This document shows, piece after piece, positions 16,452-24,470 of a stretch of 64,000 nucleotides of DNA (position 1 is the stretch's first letter; every line of letters starts with the position of its first letter). This DNA is from JBKECP01 sp047974765 (GTDB lineage: Bacteria; Pseudomonadota; Gammaproteobacteria; Pseudomonadales; Halieaceae): assembly GCA_047974765.1 (NCBI GenBank), contig JBKECP010000043.1:132610-196609 (forward strand), in the 5' to 3' direction. The notes beneath the pieces are model-generated. The model had not been told where the DNA came from, ran no database searches, and was given only the letters and a program-made list of their open reading frames with translations. Made by a program: the position numbers and the translations under genes.

Positions 16452-17774
16452 TTACTCATCACCCTTGACCCCATGCGTGGGCATCAATGCGAGATTTCCT
16501 TCGGCATCAAAATCCAGAGGCGCAGGTTCACCGATAATTTCAAATTGCTCTGGATGGGATTTGATATAAGGCAGCAACGTCTCGGAAACATCAATTTCAA
16601 TAATTTCCAGCGTATTGGCGATATGGACAATCCGCGTATCTTCAGACTTGGTTCGCAGTACAGTTTTGGCAGCCAGTTGTACCGCCTCTTTATCGGTATT
16701 CATAATGATGGGGATTGCCGCACCATCAAGCAGTGTTGGCGCAATGACATTAGCGTAAGTTTTGGCCGGGTCAAAATCCCGGTACAGGCGCATGGTGATA
16801 ACGTCCGCACCACCAACACCGGTGGCATTACCTTCGGTTTCATCTGTCAGTCCCAGCACTGCAATTTTTTTGATATCCGGCTTCCTTGGCCATTCGGTGC
16901 CACGGGCATTGCGGCCAATGATATTTGGGTCCATACCGGCACCGGTAATATTTTTACCCATGCGGTCAACGATGAGCACATCAATTTCATCAAATTGTAA
17001 CTTCGGCATCCATTTCATCGCCATTGCCAACAGTTCTGGCTCCCGGGAAAATACTTTTTCACCCGCCACAATTTCCACCAGGGCCGTTTCATCGGCGGCA
17101 TTTTCAACCATGGCCACACCGAACAGAAACTTGCGCTTTTCCATGACCAGCCGGGCAGCCTTGGGTATGATCTCGCCAAAAGAATCAAAACCATGCCAAT
17201 GGGTTGTAGAAGCTCCTTTTATTTTGCCTGCCCCGATAACCAGCATTTTGCAAATGCCAGACTCGATTGGCGCGCGGTAGTTGGTATGGGGTTTAATCCG
17301 ACATAACAGCACAACGGCATCGGCACCGGCGGCATTTTGATCAAAATACACCGGCATCCCGTTATCTATCTGCCCCAGCTCAACCACCTCCATGGATGAG
17401 CGTATCGGACAGCCCATACTCTCTTCGCTGATACCCAGCTTGGCCAATACTGACACCTGGCCTTCAGCCGAAGCTGCGCCGTGCGTTCCCATAGCGGGAA
17501 AAATAAAAGGCTCTGCACCCAGCGCTTTCAACTCATCAATAACCACCCGCGCACAGGCAGCAACATTGGCAATGCCCCTTGAACCACAACCCACCGCAAT
17601 ACGCATCCCCGGCTTGACCCGCTCGGCAATCCAGTCCTGACGGAACTGTTGCCTGAGTTCGGCAACCGGATCTTCCAGTTGGGGGGTTTCAAATTTTTGC
17701 CGCACCCGCACCATGCGTGGCATCTCGACATCGAGTCCACCGGCAATATTGACGCTGATTTTGTCACCGATCAT
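16452..17774 (-). CDS. larA: LarA-family nickel-dependent racemase/epimerase homologue
   Basis: A 440-residue protein of the LarA/DUF2088 family. ATG 17774 lies in the end of the preceding small gene and gives a normal N-terminus (MIGDKISVNIAGG). Candidate nickel-pincer residues are His98 (GTHGAA), His163 (RIKPHTNYR), Lys176 (SGICKM) and His192 (STTHWHG). The 16-residue Lys-to-His spacing equals that between Lys184 and His200 of lactate racemase. LarA homologues racemise or epimerise alpha-hydroxy acids using the pincer cofactor. The sequence is of the KPHT subgroup rather than classical lactate racemase, so the substrate is open. The cofactor genes larC, larE and larB follow directly. Confidence 0.85.
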   Translation of the reverse strand: MIGDKISVNIAGGLDVEMPRMVRVRQKFETPQLEDPVAELRQQFRQDWIAERVKPGMRIAVGCGSRGIANVAACARVVIDELKALGAEPFIFPAMGTHGAASAEGQVSVLAKLGISEESMGCPIRSSMEVVELGQIDNGMPVYFDQNAAGADAVVLLCRIKPHTNYRAPIESGICKMLVIGAGKIKGASTTHWHGFDSFGEIIPKAARLVMEKRKFLFGVAMVENAADETALVEIVAGEKVFSREPELLAMAMKWMPKLQFDEIDVLIVDRMGKNITGAGMDPNIIGRNARGTEWPRKPDIKKIAVLGLTDETEGNATGVGGADVITMRLYRDFDPAKTYANVIAPTLLDGAAIPIIMNTDKEAVQLAAKTVLRTKSEDTRIVHIANTLEIIEIDVSETLLPYIKSHPEQFEIIGEPAPLDFDAEGNLALMPTHGVKGDE

Positions 17775-17952
17775 CGGAATCACCCCCCTTATATACTCTG
17801 GCAAGGCGCCGGGTTGCCAGCGCAATCAGCACAGACAAGCCAACAGCAGCCAGCAGATCAACAGCGTGAACATGGCCGACAGGCCCCGTATGGGCCCAGG
17901 CAGTTTGAGCAAGCGGAAGGCTTACCGTTGCTAAAAACAGGTGTTTCTTCAT
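17764..17952 (-). CDS. Small exported/membrane protein at the head of the lar operon
   Basis: A 62-residue protein: a signal-like N-terminus (MKKHLFLATVSLPLAQTAWA), a His-containing stretch (HTGPVGHVHAVD), one hydrophobic helix (LLAAVGLSVLIALA) and a basic/acidic tail (RRLARVYKGGDSDDR). A GAGG site precedes ATG 17952. Its stop overlaps the larA start by 11 bases, implying translational coupling. I do not recognise the family. Three histidines after the predicted cleavage site, in a nickel-cofactor operon, suggest a metal-related envelope role, but that is inference only. Confidence 0.6.
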   Translation of the reverse strand: MKKHLFLATVSLPLAQTAWAHTGPVGHVHAVDLLAAVGLSVLIALATRRLARVYKGGDSDDR

Positions 17953-18219
17953 TTGTTATATCCTCATAACCGTGATCACCGCCGCTGCTACCAGATATCT
18001 TTCATTGAAGAAACAAGTATTCTGGAATCAGCATAACAGCAAGAGGATAGAACACCCGCCATGTAACAACAATAGTTGCACTGACTTTCGATCATTTACC
18101 CAGACCATTAAAATTCGCTGAAAACCGGCAGACTTTCTTTATTCTGATAAATTACTTCCAGCTCAAGTGAATGAATTATCCAACAATACCAGGCACATAG
18201 ATTCAGTTGCATTCTATAT

Positions 18220-18810
18220 TTAAAACAGTTTTCGCAGTTTTGGGTGGTGACGGCACAACGCCAGCAAAAGCAAAGCCGCCAGCGCACCCGCCAGATGTGC
18301 CGACGGCCACGCAGGCCAGCCAGCTCCGTCAGATAAAATACTGCCGTCATATAGCTCCAGAAAAATTTTGGCAAAACTGCCAAGCCCCGCCAGTACCAGC
18401 AAAGCCGATGGCTGCACCCGCCAGCGCAGGCCAAGCACAACCACAAACAGGGTATTGAGCAGGCCGGAAAGCCCGCAATAACGGGCAATATCCGCACAGG
18501 GCGAAAGCAGCAGCAAATTGACAGCCAGCATACCTGCCAGCAAAGCTATCAGCAGCAAAGTGCGGTTATGTGTTTCAATCAATGTGCCAAGTACAGCAAA
18601 CGCTGTGATATTCAGCCACAAATGCCCACTATCAATATGAAGCCAGTGCCCACTGAGCAAGCGCCAGTACTGTCCTGATAACACACCGGCATAATCAAAA
18701 TACAAATACGGATGAACATTTTCAGGCAAACACATTAGCAGCACAGCCAATACACAGCCTGTAAGTGTCAACAGAGGAAAATGTCGCATAAGACCAAGGC
18801 TGCCTGACAT
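18220..18810 (-). CDS. rrtA: Rhombosortase (rhomboid-family GlyGly-CTERM processing protease)
   Basis: A 196-residue polytopic protein with the rhombosortase arrangement: WRLLSGHWLHIDSGHLWLN at 49-67, the catalytic Ser115 in YCGLSGLLN, and His172 in PSAHLAGA. It lacks the cytosolic cap of GlpG and has the short length typical of the RrtA group. Rhombosortases cleave proteins with C-terminal GlyGly-CTERM signals before or during surface delivery. The gene directly upstream on the same strand (18955-21072) encodes a protein with just such a tail, 144 bases away, so it is the likely substrate. ATG 18789 is an alternative start. Confidence 0.88.
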   Translation of the reverse strand: MSGSLGLMRHFPLLTLTGCVLAVLLMCLPENVHPYLYFDYAGVLSGQYWRLLSGHWLHIDSGHLWLNITAFAVLGTLIETHNRTLLLIALLAGMLAVNLLLLSPCADIARYCGLSGLLNTLFVVVLGLRWRVQPSALLVLAGLGSFAKIFLELYDGSILSDGAGWPAWPSAHLAGALAALLLLALCRHHPKLRKLF

Positions 18811-18954
18811 TCACACAAAATAAGTAGATAGCAATAAAAACACGGGTTGATACGTCTCGCTCAAACAAGCTCTTCCACCGCCATACTTCTGTGTCCCACT
18901 AGCCAGCATCCTGTGTGTGACTTATGGGGGTTCTCACTCCGTAGATACAATACT

Positions 18955-21072
18955 TTAATGACGGTTTAACGGGATACACAGACTACGGCGCCCAGCCAAT
19001 ACCAGCAGCAATAACATCAGCAGGTTCCAGGGGCCGATGGCACCGCTGCCACTTCCACTGCGAGGATAGGCGCGAGTTCCACTAAAAGCCGGTTGGGCAC
19101 TGTCCTGCCGATGAGGGGTGATATCACTCTGAGTGCGGACGATGCGTGCAGTCTGCTCCTTCTGCACACGATCAGCATTGTTGCGCTCGATCTGATACTG
19201 CTCAAAGACCTCATCACGCACAACAATCATCGAGGTATAGTCCGTCACAAGGGCGTACTCCACCGCCAGATCAGTAATGGCCTGCTCGGTATCCGGGTTC
19301 TGCCCCAGATAGTCCATCTGATTCTGCATCACCTCAATGCTGGCAAAGGCCCACAAGCGTTCCAATTCGGGGTTGCGGGTATTTTCACCGGGAAACTGCA
19401 GCGGCGATTGATAATTTAGATGCCTGTCACCCACCCGTCCACGTATTGTCACCCGACCACTACCCTCCCCCCAGTAATGTCCCAGCAATACCAGTTGCTG
19501 GCCGCGATAGAGAGAGCCAATCCGGGCAGGGGTGAGGTCTTTTACCCGCACGCCATCAATATCCACTTCGATATCACGATAAGCCTCGTGACTGAGTTTA
19601 TCTGCCACCAGCAACAAACGACCGGAAATATCGTCACTGGTGGAAATATTCATCGCAAAACCATTGGATACACGACTCAGACTTTCAAGCAATGGTCGAT
19701 TGGCGCTGTTACCCATAGCAAAACTGAACAGGCGTACATCGTGTTTGGCCAACAACTTCCAAAAAGCACGTTTCTCAGTCGCGCCCACATTGGCAACACC
19801 ATCAGTAACCAGCACAACAGCACTGGCCCGGTCGACATCCAGATGCTTATACGCAAGTTTCAAGCCGGCGTAGAGGTTGGTACCACCATCCGGCAAAATG
19901 CTTTCAAGCTCGTTGAGATAGTGCTCAATATTGGCCTGATGTACATCTTCCGCTGCTGAGCTTAGCTCCCAGGCTTTGTCATTAAACAATATCAGGCGAA
20001 AACGATCTCCCGCAGGTAATCTGCTCAAGCCTTCGCGTACACCTTCAACCAGGCTCTGGTACTTACCTGCCATAGAACCAGAATAATCCAGTACAAAAAT
20101 CCAGTCGCGGCCACCAGCAACTGCCGTCAGATCATCTCCTGGCGTTACAGTCATCATAAAAGTACCCCGATGGCTACCTGGTTCCCGATAGGTGACCATA
20201 TCAACACTACCCGGCAACCCCTGCTGATGCCGCCAGTAAACAACCACATCCTGATTGAGGTGGACCTTTGAAGATGCATTGTTGCTGATTTTGGATAATT
20301 CAGCGTTCGCCATATCAGCCACTTCACCTACATCTGCCCTGGCCGACTGATTGGCCACAGCCTGTTCCACCAGTACGCTGGATAGATCCACGGCCCATTC
20401 CCTGTCAGACTGACGTGTAATCTGTGCCTGTGGATGCTTTGGCAGGAGAAATGTGTCCAGTGGGTAGGCCGAACGCATGCTCAGCTTGAAGCTGAAGGCT
20501 TCCTCAACCACATCGTTATAATTCCAAAAAGCCAAGCGTTGCTCATCAACACCACCTTCTGCCAATGGATAAACATAGCGACCAATACCAAGATCACTGT
20601 GTACAGCCTGAATATAAACCAGGCGAACACGCACACTCTGTTGCGGCAATACCGGGTAGACCTGTACATCAAAACTGCGATACTTATCCTGCTCAAGGAG
20701 TGCCGTTTCACGCCCCTGGGCTTTCTCCTGAGCATAAATTTCACGGGCACGCACTTTTGGCAATACTTCAGCACTTACGGGTCTATCATCAATCCAGTAG
20801 GTAAATTCACCTACGGCTGCTTTTTCAGGCACGGGAAAAGTGTATAGAGCCTCCAGTATCTGTTTATTGGGGTTGAAGAAGGTTTGATCAATATGTGTGA
20901 TGGCATAACCATCCTCAATCACAACTTCTACATGATGTTGCTGAATCTGCAGTGGTGTAAATTGGCTGTTGACAGGCATCATCAATCCCGCAGCTTCAAC
21001 GTTCGCTGGCAGGCAGACAAGCCACGGCAATAACACCAACAACTGTCTCAACACAGGCCAGATAATTCTCAT
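18955..21072 (-). CDS. VIT and VWA domain surface protein with GlyGly-CTERM tail
   Basis: A 705-residue protein with a signal peptide (cleavage near VEAAG, residue 28), a vault/inter-alpha-trypsin (VIT) domain at about 30-165 (TFFNPNKQILEALYTFPVPEKAAVGEF) and a VWA domain from about 322 with an intact MIDAS motif DYSGS at 329-333. This is the architecture of the marine proteobacterial sortase target family. The C-terminus is a Gly/Ser linker (SGSGSGAIG), a hydrophobic helix (WNLLMLLLLVLAG) and an Arg pair, a GlyGly-CTERM-type signal. The rhombosortase gene follows on the same strand. It is probably a secreted adhesion or protein-interaction factor. Confidence 0.88.
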   Translation of the reverse strand: MRIIWPVLRQLLVLLPWLVCLPANVEAAGLMMPVNSQFTPLQIQQHHVEVVIEDGYAITHIDQTFFNPNKQILEALYTFPVPEKAAVGEFTYWIDDRPVSAEVLPKVRAREIYAQEKAQGRETALLEQDKYRSFDVQVYPVLPQQSVRVRLVYIQAVHSDLGIGRYVYPLAEGGVDEQRLAFWNYNDVVEEAFSFKLSMRSAYPLDTFLLPKHPQAQITRQSDREWAVDLSSVLVEQAVANQSARADVGEVADMANAELSKISNNASSKVHLNQDVVVYWRHQQGLPGSVDMVTYREPGSHRGTFMMTVTPGDDLTAVAGGRDWIFVLDYSGSMAGKYQSLVEGVREGLSRLPAGDRFRLILFNDKAWELSSAAEDVHQANIEHYLNELESILPDGGTNLYAGLKLAYKHLDVDRASAVVLVTDGVANVGATEKRAFWKLLAKHDVRLFSFAMGNSANRPLLESLSRVSNGFAMNISTSDDISGRLLLVADKLSHEAYRDIEVDIDGVRVKDLTPARIGSLYRGQQLVLLGHYWGEGSGRVTIRGRVGDRHLNYQSPLQFPGENTRNPELERLWAFASIEVMQNQMDYLGQNPDTEQAITDLAVEYALVTDYTSMIVVRDEVFEQYQIERNNADRVQKEQTARIVRTQSDITPHRQDSAQPAFSGTRAYPRSGSGSGAIGPWNLLMLLLLVLAGRRSLCIPLNRH

Positions 21073-21118
21073 GATGATGTCCTCATAGATACCTTGTTGC
21101 TGTTTTTATGCAGACCGC

Positions 21119-21140
21119 TGTTTTTGGCGGCCCAAAAACA
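21119..21140. other. Perfect 9-bp hairpin upstream of the VIT/VWA gene
   Basis: TGTTTTTGG at 21119-21127 and CCAAAAACA at 21132-21140 form a perfect nine-base-pair stem with a four-base CGGC loop, between the end of ygfX and the start of the VIT/VWA gene. There is no T-tract on the minus-strand side, so a classical terminator is not supported; it could stabilise the ygfX mRNA end or act in regulation. Confidence 0.4.
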
Positions 21141-21235
21141 TCTTAGGCAAAAAAGACTATTTCACGCACCTGTATATATAAAAGTAGTATTGAATCCACC
21201 AAAGGGTATTACTTTACAATACCTTTGTGAATTTA

Positions 21236-21697
21236 TTACTCTGTTGTTTCTTTCCTGGTTTTAAGTGTATTTAGCAGCAGGCACTGTCGCAAACGCCGAA
21301 GATCCTCATTATCGGCACTGTCGGACCACAACCACAGATAACAGGCAGTACGCTCCTGTATTTGCCAGTGCAATACCACAAGTCCTGGCAGGCAGTGGAA
21401 ATTTTGTATTAACAATGGCTGCCAACCACGATGAATAAAAAGACCAGACCAGCAATGACCATCAAAATGCAAGGCAGCAGGACTGCCTGCCTGCGGCACC
21501 AGTAACATAAGCAATAAAACAGGCACCAGGATTAAAGCCAGCAAAAGATGGCCATCAACTGCGAGCTGTATCGGTACCGCCACCGCCAACAGCAGCCATA
21601 AATATTTCAGCACGCAGGCCGTAGGTGAGGATTTAATGTGTAGAAGGACGGTGTTTGTGATCGAGGATCTGCTTGACGATACGGGCAAGTTCGACAT
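21236..21697 (-). CDS. YgfX/CptA-like inner-membrane protein paired with SdhE
   Basis: A protein of up to 153 residues with two hydrophobic helices (KYLWLLLAVAVPIQLAV; LLLALILVPVLLLMLLV), then HFDGHCWSGLFI, HWQIQERTACYLWLWSDS and LRRLRQCLL, the layout of YgfX next to sdhE. The start is unclear. ATG 21697 lies 65 bases inside sdhE; GTG 21613 would remove a segment (LLHIKSSPTACV) that resembles the family N-terminus; no ATG lies between. YgfX is a small membrane protein described as a toxin-like partner of SdhE affecting cytoskeletal proteins in E. coli. Family assignment rests on topology and context. Confidence 0.65.
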   Translation of the reverse strand: MSNLPVSSSRSSITNTVLLHIKSSPTACVLKYLWLLLAVAVPIQLAVDGHLLLALILVPVLLLMLLVPQAGSPAALHFDGHCWSGLFIHRGWQPLLIQNFHCLPGLVVLHWQIQERTACYLWLWSDSADNEDLRRLRQCLLLNTLKTRKETTE

Positions 21698-21896
21698 CCT
21701 GTGGCTGCTCCCGGCGCAAGAACCAGCCAAACAGATCCTGATCTTCACATTCCATCAGGCGGCGATAGCGGGCTCTGTCTTCATCATTGAGCTGGTCGTA
21801 ACAGTCGCGGACAAAGGGTTCGAGCACCAGATCCAGCTCCAGCATGCCACGCCGACTGGCCCAACGCATGCGTTTAATTTCATCGTCCTGGATCAT
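21633..21896 (-). CDS. sdhE: FAD assembly factor SdhE
   Basis: An 87-residue protein, the normal SdhE length, with the conserved RGMLELD motif (RRGMLELDLVLEPFV), YRRLMECEDQDLFGWF and an acidic helix. SdhE promotes covalent attachment of FAD to succinate dehydrogenase flavoprotein in the cytosol. The start at 21896 (MIQDDEIKRMRW) matches family members. It overlaps the ygfX frame and is divergent from ygfZ, an arrangement conserved in many gammaproteobacteria. Confidence 0.93.
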   Translation of the reverse strand: MIQDDEIKRMRWASRRGMLELDLVLEPFVRDCYDQLNDEDRARYRRLMECEDQDLFGWFLRREQPQDVELARIVKQILDHKHRPSTH

Positions 21897-21983
21897 ATCA
21901 AGGCCACCTTTAAAACAAACAGCAAAGCTGGCCATTATACATGCTTAACGCTCACAGCTGACACGAACAACGCCCTGTCCTAT

Positions 21984-22049
21984 TATCAGTAACATCCATC
22001 TATCAGTAATATCCAACTATCAGTAATATCCAATATCGGCAATACCCAT
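21984..22049. repeat. Four 16-17 bp tandem repeats upstream of ygfZ
   Basis: Four direct units based on TATCAGTAATATCCA: 21984-22000, 22001-22017, 22018-22033 and a diverged 22034-22049. They fill the space just before the ygfZ start, in the sdhE/ygfZ divergent region. Units 2 and 3 share 16 identical bases. The array could hold binding sites or be a slippage-prone spacer. Confidence 0.85.
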
Positions 22050-22051
22050 AA

Positions 22052-22996
22052 ATGGAGAAGTGTGTAGTGGCTGTTTTTTTCTGTCCCCTGCCCCAGGAAA
22101 CTTTATTACATCTGCACGGTAACAATGTCAGTCTTTTTCTGCAGGGGCAAACAACCTGCGATGTGCGACAAGCCAACGCAAATGTGGCCCTTGGCGGTGC
22201 CCATTGCAATGCCCAGGGCCGGGTACTGGCCGACTTTCTTCTGCTGGCACCAGCCAGTGACCACATACTACTACGTCTTCGCCAGTCTATTGCCATTCCC
22301 AGCATGGCCAATCTTGCCAAATACGCGGCTTTTTCGCGGGTCAAGGTTGAACAGGCTGAAGACTGGCAAGTCTATGCCTGTTGGGGTGAAGATGCTGCCA
22401 ATACGCTGGCAGAGCTTACTCAAATCACATGGCCGCAGGATCGTTACAGGATGCATACCGGACATGGTTATTATCTGCTACAGCTTGATGATCAAGGCTG
22501 TGAATTCGAGCTATATTTACATCGGGAACAGGGTAGCGCCGTACTACAGGCTTTATCGCGGCAATGTCTGCCGACCAGCGCTGATGACTGGCAACAAAAG
22601 GAGCAGGCTCGCGGTATTGCACGCATTGAACCATCAACCATAGCAACTTTTTTGCCTCAGGCATTGAGCTATGATCTGGCCGGTCTGATCAGCTTTAACA
22701 AGGGCTGTTATACCGGTCAGGAAGTCATTGCCCGCCTGCACTATCGTGGCAAATCAAAACGAAGGCTGTTTGGTGCCACAACGCAGACCACTTCAACTCC
22801 GGTGGCTGGCGATACCTTGTATACCAACTCTGACAAGCAGGCCGCAGGAACTGTCGTCAACGTTGTTGCAACGGATAAGGAGCAGTGGCAACTGCTGTTG
22901 TCACTGGCCACCCAGGCTGCCCTGGAAGAGGTGCATTTATACAATACTGACGGCCCCTTGTTACAGCTCAGTGAACCACCCTTTGGTATTCATTGA
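22052..22996 (+). CDS. ygfZ: Folate-binding Fe-S cluster/tRNA-modification protein YgfZ
   Basis: A 314-residue protein of the GcvT-like folate-binding family. It contains the signature KGCYTGQEVIARLHYRGKSKRRL near residue 220, including the conserved Cys, and FLQGQTTCDV and NAQGRVLADF near the N-terminus. YgfZ supports iron-sulfur enzymes such as MiaB using tetrahydrofolate. ATG 22052 is the longest start but has no clear ribosome-binding site; GTG 22067 has GGAGAAG six bases upstream and may be the true start (309 residues). It faces sdhE, with tandem repeats directly upstream. Confidence 0.92.
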   Translation: MEKCVVAVFFCPLPQETLLHLHGNNVSLFLQGQTTCDVRQANANVALGGAHCNAQGRVLADFLLLAPASDHILLRLRQSIAIPSMANLAKYAAFSRVKVEQAEDWQVYACWGEDAANTLAELTQITWPQDRYRMHTGHGYYLLQLDDQGCEFELYLHREQGSAVLQALSRQCLPTSADDWQQKEQARGIARIEPSTIATFLPQALSYDLAGLISFNKGCYTGQEVIARLHYRGKSKRRLFGATTQTTSTPVAGDTLYTNSDKQAAGTVVNVVATDKEQWQLLLSLATQAALEEVHLYNTDGPLLQLSEPPFGIH

Positions 22997-23071
22997 GGCA
23001 GGCACTCCGCCTTGAGTCAACAATGACAATGTAGAGTGTGGAGTCGCGGCCACACGACACCCGTTGTACCG

Positions 23072-23656
23072 TTAAAGTACAGCCGTCATCAACACTTCAA
23101 TGCGCTTGTCAGGTATCAATACGCTACGCTCTACCTGAAAGTAACGCAGTAGTAAGCCCAGTTCACCTTGATTGTGAGGTTGATAATTTGGCGGCTGCAC
23201 AGGCCTTGGCCGTCGACTGATATGGTTGCTGTCGATAATGCCATGACATGTTTGAGCAGCCGGTGTCTTTGGATTATGTACGGCAAAAGCATGCGCACGA
23301 CTCTGCGGATGCAGGTGCGGCCTGAGCTTGCCAGCCAATATCTTAACTGCATCCCGGCTCATAAAATTAAGCACATCCCAAAACAGGCAGATATCGAATA
23401 AAGCGCCACCCGGCAGCATCAGCGCCTCTTCCATACGCTGCCCAAGAGAGGAATCTTCACTATCTTCATCGCCCTCCTGCACTTCCAGTGGCAGATCAGC
23501 GTACAGATCAACCACATGCAGTTTGCAGTGAAAATCTGACAGAAAATGGATGGTTTCTGGTTGCGCAGGCCCGAAATCAAGCACTGTCAGCGGCAGGTTT
23601 TCATCTATCTGCTCAAACAGCAAGGGCAACAGACGGGAGGCCTGGATATCATTCAC
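23072..23656 (-). CDS. Putative SAM-dependent methyltransferase-like protein
   Basis: A 194-residue protein. Near residues 24-50, VLDFGPAQPETIHFLSDF followed by HVVDLY resembles motifs I and II of class I methyltransferases, with FDICLFWDVLNFMS as the post-motif II strand. The glycine-rich loop is altered (DFGPAQP rather than DxGxGxG) and an acidic insertion (QEGDEDSEDSS) lies at about 61-71, so catalytic competence is uncertain. The C-terminal half is Pro/Gln/Asn-rich before ending with LLLRYFQVERSVLIPDKRIEVLM. It lies 51 bases downstream of the bactofilin gene on the same strand. Confidence 0.5.
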   Translation of the reverse strand: MNDIQASRLLPLLFEQIDENLPLTVLDFGPAQPETIHFLSDFHCKLHVVDLYADLPLEVQEGDEDSEDSSLGQRMEEALMLPGGALFDICLFWDVLNFMSRDAVKILAGKLRPHLHPQSRAHAFAVHNPKTPAAQTCHGIIDSNHISRRPRPVQPPNYQPHNQGELGLLLRYFQVERSVLIPDKRIEVLMTAVL

Positions 23657-23707
23657 AGTAAAACACCGTGAGCCCCGTTGCGAAGCTCACGCCAGCTAAA
23701 CATGACT

Positions 23708-24223
23708 TCAGCCTTTCTTTATATCCAGAGTCAGACCATCACCGGTAGCTGTTTGTTTGGTCTGAGCAGAGGGCACCGGTACAGGTTTACGGACCGACTC
23801 ACCTGGATCCATATCTATACTGCCTTTAAACACAGCACCATCTTCCAGTGTTACCCGCGGAGCAACAATATTGCCACGCACATGGCCGCTCCTGGAAACA
23901 ATCACTTTTTCACTACCGCCGATATCACCAGTAACCTCACCATTGACGGTAACCATCCGACCCTTGATATCTGCCTTAACCTTGCCACTCTCACCAATGG
24001 TAACCTCATTGGCGAAAAGATTGACGAGCCCTTCAACCGTACCCTTGATCACCAGATCCTCATCGCCGGTAACTTCTCCTTTGATGGTTATGCCGGGTCC
24101 AATCATTGCTGCAATCCTCGGGGCTGAAATTTCTGGTGTTGGAGGGGTATAAGTCGATGCAGGAGGCGTTACCGGCGTATCGCCAGTAGGTTTGTCCCTG
24201 CTGCTCTTGTTACGATCAAACAT
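23708..24223 (-). CDS. Bactofilin (polymer-forming cytoskeletal protein)
   Basis: A 171-residue protein with a disordered Pro/Thr-rich N-terminus (to about residue 45), then a regular beta-helical DUF583 core: IGPGITIKGEVTGDEDLVIKG, VTIGESGKVKADIKG, VTVNGEVTGDIGG and GHVRGNIVAPRVTLEDGAVFKG. Bactofilins self-assemble without nucleotide into filaments that position envelope enzymes. ATG 24223 has an AGGTGG site upstream. It is followed by the methyltransferase-like gene. Confidence 0.93.
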   Translation of the reverse strand: MFDRNKSSRDKPTGDTPVTPPASTYTPPTPEISAPRIAAMIGPGITIKGEVTGDEDLVIKGTVEGLVNLFANEVTIGESGKVKADIKGRMVTVNGEVTGDIGGSEKVIVSRSGHVRGNIVAPRVTLEDGAVFKGSIDMDPGESVRKPVPVPSAQTKQTATGDGLTLDIKKG

Positions 24224-24420
24224 GTGTTTTACCACCTGTATTTCTGCAGTTGAAACATGCTATCAGCTGTATCTGTCACTCACTAGCAAAATGTGGTGCA
24301 AATCATATTTTTAAATGATCAGAACCAGCATTGCAGATAAAAACTATTTAATACTCGTATATAACGCGACCGATCTCTCCCGTAAGCATAGCCATGACTA
24401 TGAGTGTATAAAAACACCCA

Positions 24421-24447
24421 TAAAAAAAACCCCGGTCAAAACCGGGG
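24421..24447 (-). terminator. Intrinsic terminator of the PEP-CTERM-type gene
   Basis: On the minus strand a seven-pair GC-rich stem (CCCCGGT at 24430-24436 pairing with ACCGGGG at 24441-24447, four-base loop) is followed by a run of T (the A-tract at 24422-24429). It lies 24 bases after the stop codon at 24471 and is a textbook rho-independent terminator. Confidence 0.88.
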
Positions 24448-24470
24448 CAAAACGCAAACAGCGCGAAAGC

